Source of the DNA: Siphonodentalium dalli | Taxonomy: Eukaryota; Mollusca; Scaphopoda; Gadilida; Siphonodentaliidae | Assembly (NCBI GenBank): GCA_032622095.1 | Contig: CP136062.1 | Location: forward strand, 201,647,459 to 201,711,458 | Length of the DNA: 64,000 nucleotides | Reading direction: 5' to 3' | In this document: positions 56,988 to 64,000 of the stretch, in pieces | How positions within the stretch are numbered: the first letter of the stretch is position 1 | Layout: every line of letters starts with the position of its first letter | Position numbers and translations under genes: made by a program | Notes under the pieces: model-generated | The model's input: the letters and a program-made list of their open reading frames with translations, nothing else | Told to the model about the DNA's origin: nothing | Databases searched by the model: none

Positions 56988-58270
56988 CATTTATAAGCAT
57001 ACATGCATCCTTAGTCCTATATACTAACTGCGCTCGGAATGTTAATAATGATTGTGCCAACCGAACTGCAAGAAAATTACGCGAATAGTCAGCTCAGATG
57101 TGCGAGGTTGGCGCGGGATGGAAACCTGACATCCATGGCGATAATAGGGACTGATTTTCAAGATTGATCCGAGTTGAGTGACAATGTGCCATTCTGGTCC
57201 ATACATGGCCATTTCGATACAAGAAATGAAAAAAAATTCACGCTCACTGAAGCAAGCACATTTGAAGCAATGAACACATACTGAATCCGTGCCTCCATAT
57301 AGATCTGATATATATGACAAAATCCATGGACGACCAAAATCCGCTGCATGCTGTATAGTATCGACGGTCGACCCTTCCGTAAATATATAGTTATACATGC
57401 ATGCAAAACGAAAGCGCGATACTGCAAATAACCTTCCTTTGCAAATAATACTCACCTTCAAAGAATGTCGATATAGATGCTATAATGCACATGTATACAT
57501 AAGCGGTGGATGGGCGCGCTCACGTCTAACTCTGGCAGTGGCCGGGTCCCAAGTACAGATTGAGCCAGTGTGCGCGCAACAACAGAACAATGTTAGACCA
57601 TGTGTCCGCTAACTATCTATAACACAGTACAGTTAGGTGAAAATAAAATACATGCGTATTTAGCTATAGGGACGTAGCGACAGGGGGTATTGGGCGGGGG
57701 TTGGATCTACCCCCCCCCCCCAATCTGTCAATAGTTGTAAATGTAATGCCTGACAACACATTAGATGGAAATTTCATACCAAATATAAGTTGAAATTGTT
57801 TTGATATATTGTTTTATTTTCCAACCAGAGTAGACAATTTTCGGATAGGGAGAATAATGCATCATATGATGTATCGTATCCAAACATTAACACGTGTGTG
57901 GAAACAGCATGCATGCATGCATTATACTATGGGAGATTTAAAGTGGGTCGATAAAACTTATTATAACTTTGTTGTTTTTAATAGATTTTGCGTGAAATGT
58001 TATTCATATATCAGGGACATATATACTCTTCTCATAATTTTATTTTTTTTACTATACACATCGTTATTTTGTTGATTTTATGCCGCAAAAATCACAAAAT
58101 AGCGCAGTTTTGAGAATTTTTCGACTAACTATATTCAAATTGTGTGATATAAGAAAAAGCCTGATAAATATAGTTTTATTTGGGAATTTTTACACCAATT
58201 TCTCAGATAATATAGGGTACACACACCCTACCCTATCGGTCTATCCTTTCCTTGTGTTTGGGATAATTAA

Positions 58271-58739
58271 AGGTACTCAATCCGATAAAACTCCTCTCAA
58301 TTACTATTTCAATGGCTTCGGGGGTCAAAAATATTTGATTCGAGTCGAGGAAGTCACCCAACAAAGCTCAGATTTGTTAGATATCGATTTTAGAAATCTA
58401 TTATTTTTCATTATCGGGAATACTATCTGGCCCAGAACTCAGTCAAAATTGCGTTAAAATTACCACTTGATTTTAGAGTTATCCATCCTTGTCTGTTTGA
58501 ATAGATTTGGAGTACACATCTAGAGCAGATTACGGCAGTTATTAATACTCATCTCGAGTTAATAACAAATTTCAAAAATCAATATCTAATAACTCTGAGC
58601 TTTGTTTGATGGGTTCCTCGACTCGAATCAAATATTTTTTACCCCCAAAGCCAAAGAAATAGTAATATAGGACCCTCTGATCGGATTGTTGTTGTTGGAA
58701 TCTGTTGAGATGGGGACCCTCTTTACGGATTGAGTACCT
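58271..58739. mobile_element. TTAA-flanked MITE with empty site in copy 1
   Basis: TTAA at 58,267-58,270 and 58,740-58,743. Ends AGGTACTCAATCCGATAAAA and CGGATTGAGTACCT. Copy 1 at 2,651-2,668 reads GAATAATTAACTCTCAGA with a single TTAA. Confidence 0.93.
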
Positions 58740-58958
58740 TTAACTCTCATACAACGGTGAATGATGATAATAAATTAACCCTTCGCATCTATGTCGTCGC
58801 GTCCGACGAAAATGAAACTTATCTGTTTGAACGTCCCCTTTTCGGAAATAAAATATATTCCCTTGAAGGAAAATCGTTAACAAACAGATTTCTATATATA
58901 TTTATTAGTTCCATTTTAGATAAAAGAATCAAAGGACCTCATGAAATCTGTTTAAATG

Positions 58959-59819
58959 TATGGGAGGCCAAATTCAGATTTAATAGCCAATTACGCTTAA
59001 GTGTGATGCATTACGCTTAACCTTAGGTGTCTTTCAGATTTCCATTACGCTTGTAAAAGCTTAATGCTATTACACTTAAGCGTATTCCATTACGCTTAAA
59101 GATTCATAATCAGATTAAGCGCCCCTCAATTATTATTTATTTGGATTCGGGGGTAAAAAAAATATTTGATTCGAGTCGAGGAACCCACCTATCAAAGGTC
59201 AGAGTTATTAATAGATTTCACCATCGATAATTATTAGTGGCCCAAATTATGGATGAAGATGGATAACTCTAAAATCAAGAGGCTTTTTGTTGATAATAAG
59301 GCCAAATTTCTTCGAACAACATGTTGATAAATAACACGTTTCGGGCAATATTATACTATAGTTGCCAGTGGTTATCATTATTTTTGGGCAATTAATCCAT
59401 TCTAATAACCGAAGAGGCATTTCTAAAGATGTTTTTGTTGTTGGAATCTGATGATATGGGGACCATCGAATCTGATTGAGTACCTTTAAACGTAATGCCA
59501 TGAGGATAATGATGATGATAATGAGCACCTTTAAGCGTAATGACATTACGCTTAAGCGTACTGGAATTTGTGATAAGCGTAATTCAAATTCCTTATCTCA
59601 AAACTCCCCCGGAGCTTAAATGGATGCAACCAAATACTGATGCTTTAGTAACTTTTAACATATTTTTACCTTAGATGACAGCTCTAGGTGATAACATTAT
59701 ATATATATGGTATTAAGGCTATGAAAACCTGTTACGCTTGAGCGTAATGGCATGACTCTTAAGCCTATAATGGAGTTGTGAGTGTGATTAGCTATTAAAG
59801 GTGAATATGGCCTCCAATA
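58959..59819. mobile_element. TATGGGAGGCC element with ATTACGCTTAAGCGTAAT palindromes
   Basis: Ends TATGGGAGGCCAAATTCAG and GAATATGGCCTCCAATA. The interior holds several ATTACGCTTAAGCG words (58,990-59,100, 59,485-59,590, 59,730-59,770). A TTAA MITE is nested at 59,100-59,485. The whole block is absent from copy 1 near 2,845-2,850. Confidence 0.78.
59100..59485. mobile_element. TTAA-flanked MITE nested in a palindrome
   Basis: TTAA at 59,096-59,099 and 59,486-59,489. Ends AGATTCATAATCAGATTAAG and TCTGATTGAGTACCT. Removing it restores ATTACGCTTAAACGTAAT, so the target was the central TTAA of one palindrome. Confidence 0.88.
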
Positions 59820-60134
59820 GAAATAGATGCTTTTTACTTCTGGATTATTTTCTGGACATCACATGAGTATATACCCTGGAAATACGTAAGACTATACTTC
59901 CCGACATACTTCAATATCGGGATAGATCGAACCCAGGCAAATAGATATTTTTTTTCTGCAGAAAATGAATAAACATGCGTGTACGATTATCTGGATCGGC
60001 ATATAGTAACAGAATATGTAATATAAAATAAAATACTTCTATATACTCACGTTCCTTGGTTTCGTCGGTCGTTATTGCAACCAAACACTATACACAATGA
60101 TTACAATAAGAATTGTCATTGTCTGATTATTTTC

Positions 60135-60830
60135 TAACCTGCCTATACATATATAGCAGACAGTGGCGGCACGTTTACTCAAATTGACAATAATATCTCT
60201 ACATGTTGCTTTCTGCATGCAGGTAAGTTTAATACTTCAATTTGCGGGCATGCACGCAGCTGCTTTATATGTGCAAGATCTCAGACTCAACGATAGTTAT
60301 GTTGATGATGATGCTGTTGATGGCGATGAAGACGAATATGATGCGGGCGCTGATGGTGGTGGTAGCGATGATGTTAATGGTAGTTGTGATAACGATGACG
60401 ACGAGGATGTTGCTGTTTATGACGACCACGATAATTATGGGGATGATGGTGATGATGCAGATGGAGGTGGCTGTGTAGTTTTTTATTATAATTATTATGA
60501 TATCGGACCAAAATGCGATGAAAATGGATAATTCTAAAATCAAGTGGCATTTGTGTGTCAGTTATTTGAAAAACCGGCCAAAGTTCGTTGAACAAAATGT
60601 TGATATATAACAGGTTTTGGGAAATTTGACTGTGGTTAGCATTATTTTTGGGCAATTTAACGATTCTGATAACTGAAGCGGCATTTCAAAAAATATTGTT
60701 TTTGTAATCTGATGATATGGGAACCATCCAATCGGATTGAGTACCTTTAAGGTTTTAATATGTTTCAATTTGGTGGAAATCAGCATACAAAAATGTTTGA
60801 TCAATTTTTGGTGCCCTTCCACTCACATAT
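60135..60830. other. Copy 2-specific block: GAT-rich tract plus half MITE
   Basis: 60,298-60,472 is an imperfect GAT/GATGAT tract; its open frame encodes a D/G-rich low-complexity peptide with no sign of a gene. 60,500-60,746 is the right half of the TTAA-family MITE (GGATTGAGTACCT then TTAA at 60,747). Absent from copy 1. Confidence 0.7.
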
Positions 60831-60962
60831 ATCCTTTGGCATATTTAAACCACGCAATTAAACTCCTCATATCATATCATGCAGATGCTTATGTATACGT
60901 TTGGTGGGTATCGGCGAATAAACACGTTCTTATCAGATTTAGTGTCCCACGTACCCCCATCT

Positions 60963-63900
60963 ATGATCCAGAACGACACCAATACCGCGCCTTTAAACCA
61001 CCAGAACTACACCTATACCGCATCTTTAAACCACCAGAACGACACCAATACCGCGTCTTTAAACCACCAGAACTACAACTATACCGCGTCGTTAAACCAC
61101 CAGAACTACACCTATACCGCGTCTTTAAACCACCAGAACTACACCTATACCGCGTCGTTAAACCACCAGAACTACACCTATACCGCGTCGTTAAACCACC
61201 GGAACTACACCTATACCGCGTCGTTAAACCACCAGAACTACACCTATACCGCGTCGTTAAACCACCAGAACTACACCTATACCGCGTCTTTAAACCACCA
61301 GAACTACACCTATACCGCGTCTTTAAACCACCAGAACTACACCTATACCGCGTCTTTAAACCACCAGAACTACACCTATACCGCGTCTTTAAACCACCAG
61401 AACTACACCTATACCGCGTCTTTAAACCACCAGAACTACACCTATACCGCGTCGTTAAACCACCAGAACGACACATATACCGCGTCTTTAAACCACCAGA
61501 ACGACACATATACCGCGTCTTTAAACCACCAGAACTACACATATACCGCGTCGTTAAACCACCAGAACTACACATATACCGCGTCGTTAAACCACCAGCA
61601 CTACACCTATACCGCGTCGTTAAACCACCAGAACTACACCTATACCGCGTCTTTAAACCACCAGAACTACACCTATACCGCGTCTTTAAACCACCAGAAC
61701 TACATCTATACCGCGTCTTTAAACCACCAGAACTACACCTATACCGCGTCTTTAAACCACCAGAACGACACATATACCGCGTCTTTAAACCACCAGAACT
61801 ACACATATACCGCGTCGTTAAACCACCAGAACTACACATATACCGCGTCGTTAAACCACCAGAACTACACCTATACCGCGTCTTTAAACCACCAGAACTA
61901 CACATATACCGCGTCTTTAAACCACCAGAAATACACCTATACCGCGTCTTTAAACCACCAGAACGACACATATACCGCGTCTTTAAACCACCAGAACGAC
62001 ACATATACCGCGTCTTTAAACCACCAGAACTACACATATACCGCGTCGTTAAACCACCAGAACTACACCTATACCGCGTCTTTAAACCACCAGAACTACA
62101 CATATACCGCGTCGTTAAACCACCAGAACTACACATATACCGCGTCTTTAAACCACCAGAACTACACCTATACCGCGTCGTTAAACCACCAGAACTACAC
62201 CTATACCGCGTCTTTAAACCACCAGAACTACACATATACCGCGTCGTTAAACCACCAGAACTACACCTATACCGCGTCTTTAAACCACCAGAACTACACA
62301 TATACCGCGTCGTTAAACCACCAGAACTACACCTATACCGCGTCGTTAAACCACCAGAACTACACCTATACCGCGTTTTTAAACCACCAGAACTACACAT
62401 ATACCGCGTCGTTAAACCACCAGAACTACACCTATACCGCGTCGTTAAACCACCAGAACTACGCCTATACCGCGTCTTTAAACCACCAGAACTACACATA
62501 TACCGCGTCGTTAAACCACCAGAACTACACCTATACCGCGTCTTTAAACCACCAGAACTACACCTATACCGCGTCGTTAAACCACCAGAACTACACCTAT
62601 ACCGCGTCGTTAAACCACCAGAACTACACCTATACCGCGTCTTTAAACCACCAGAACTACACCTATACCGCGTCGTTAAACCACCAGAACTACACCTATA
62701 CCGCGTCGTTAAACCACCAGAACTACACCTATACCGCGTCGTTACACCACCAGAACGACATCTATACCGCGTCTTTAAACCACCAGAACTACATCTATAC
62801 CGCGTCTTTAAACCACCAGAACGACATCTATACCGCGTCTTTAAACCATCAGAACTACACCAATACCGCGTCTTTAAACCACCAGAACTACACCAATACC
62901 GCGTCGTTAAACCACCAGAACTACACCTATACCGCGTCGTTAAACCACCAGAACTACACCTATACCGCGTCGTTAAACCACCAGAACTACACCGATACAG
63001 CGTCGTTAAACCACCAGAACTACACCTATACCGCGTCTTTAAACCACCAGAACTACAGCTATACCGCGTCTTTAAACCACCAGAACTACACCTATACCGC
63101 GTCGTTAAACCACCAGAACTACATCTATACCGCGTCTTTAAACCACCAGAACTACATCTATACCGCGTCTTTAAACCACCAGAACTACACCTATACCGCG
63201 TCGTTAAACCACCAGAACTACATCTATACCGCGTCTTTAAACCACCAGAACTACATCTATACCGCGTCGTTAAACCACCAGCACTACAACTATACCGCGT
63301 CGTTAAACCACCAGAACTACACCTAAACCGCGTCGTTAAACCACCAGAACTACATCTATACCGCGTCTTTAAACCACCAGAACTACATCTATACCGCGTC
63401 TTTAAACCACCAGAACTACATCTATACCGCGTCGTTAAACCACCAGAACTACACCTATACCGCGTCTTTAAACCACCAGAACTACACCAATACCGCGTCG
63501 TTAAACCACCAGAACTACACCTATACCGCGTCGTTAAACCACCAGAACTACACCTATACCGCGTCTTTAAACCACCAGAACTACACCAATACCGCGTCGT
63601 TAAACCACCAGAACTACACCTATACCGCGTCGTTAAACCACCAGAACTACACCTATACCGCGTCTTTAAACCACCAGAACTACACCTATACCGCGTCTTT
63701 AAACCACCAGAACTACACCTATACCGCGTCTTTAAACCACCAGAACTACATCTATACCGCGTCGTTAAACCACCAGAACTACACCTATACCGCGTCGTTA
63801 AACCACCAGAACTACACCTATACCGCGTCGTTAAACCACCAGAACTACATCTATACCGCGTCTTTAAACCACCAGAACTACATCTATACCGCGTCTTTAA

Positions 63901-64000
63901 ACCACCAGAACTACATCTATACCGCGTCGTTAAACCACCAGAACTACACCTATACCGCGTCTTTAAACCACGAGAACTACACAAATACCGCGTCGTTAAA
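60963..64000. repeat. 33-bp satellite, about 92 units, running off the window
   Basis: The unit is AAACCACCAGAACTACACCT followed by ATACCGCGTCTTT, 33 bp. Common variants are TCT/TCG in GTCKTTAAA, ACC/ACA, ACC/ATC and TAC/GAC. Because 33 is a multiple of three and the unit lacks stops, both strands are open for hundreds of codons (plus 60,879-63,326, period 11 residues; minus 63,984-60,961). Copy 1 has about one unit at 3,305-3,345. The true end lies beyond 64,000. Confidence 0.97.

Larger units (their letters stand above)
45650..60990. repeat. Expanded copy (copy 2) of the segmental duplication
   Basis: Collinear with 1-3,345 but interrupted by blocks absent from copy 1: about 46,222-47,505, 47,885-56,372, 56,529-56,987, 58,271-58,739, 58,959-59,819 and 60,135-60,830. 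Several of these have their own terminal inverted repeats. Matching stretches are clearly alignable by eye but contain many substitutions, so the duplication is not very recent. Confidence 0.83.

Noticed and set aside
60163-60531. Acidic D/G-rich 122-codon frame
   Set aside because: It is a degenerate GAT microsatellite, open in three frames and absent from the duplicate copy.
60879-63326. 815-codon plus-strand frame as a protein gene
   Set aside because: Beyond about 40 codons it is only the 33-bp satellite read in one frame; the minus strand is open for longer, and the upstream part has no recognisable domain.
60961-63984. 1007-codon minus-strand frame as a gene
   Set aside because: Same satellite. 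Period-11 peptide forced by a stop-free 33-bp unit, with the commonest variants changing residues in this frame.

Overview
This window is eukaryotic, AT-rich and mostly repetitive. Spliceosomal introns, a peroxisomal flavoenzyme gene, APE-type non-LTR retrotransposons, Helitron-like elements and many small TIR elements point to an animal. A marine invertebrate fits best, but the species cannot be fixed from the sequence. Nothing looks prokaryotic.

The one clear host gene is a D-aspartate oxidase-like (DDO/DAO family) FAD oxidase on the minus strand, 44,658 down to 25,193. Nine exons join in consistent phase, from an FAD-binding GAGVVG motif to a C-terminal SKL peroxisomal signal. One exon predicted from phase and length (about 28-30 codons, between 33,522 and 30,797) was not found; most of that interval is a 36/37-bp minisatellite. 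A second exon of the same family, with the same length (118 nt) and phases as exon 8, lies alone on the plus strand at 14,435-14,552. It is followed 24 bp later by a 133-bp hairpin.

Layout: 1-3,345 is a compact copy of 45,650-60,990. 3,425-7,090 is a decayed minus-strand non-LTR retrotransposon (LINE A) with a degenerate 2A-like motif. 7,747-9,934 holds four head-to-tail Helitron-like units. 11,860-14,065 is a satellite with two alternating monomer types. 14,576-24,701 carries hairpin and foldback elements, a piggyBac-type MITE, a TTAA-flanked MITE and a hAT-like MITE. 25,193-44,658 is the DDO locus; its introns hold two minisatellites, a large inverted repeat and a second decayed LINE (LINE B). 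44,740-61,000 is the expanded second copy of the duplication, with nested elements and an 8.6-kb inverted-repeat structure. 60,963 to the window end is a 33-bp satellite of about 92 units.

The two duplicate copies act as filled and empty sites for each other. Together they show that several otherwise anonymous segments (58,271-58,739, 58,959-59,819, 56,529-56,987) are insertions, and that the 33-bp satellite grew from about one unit.
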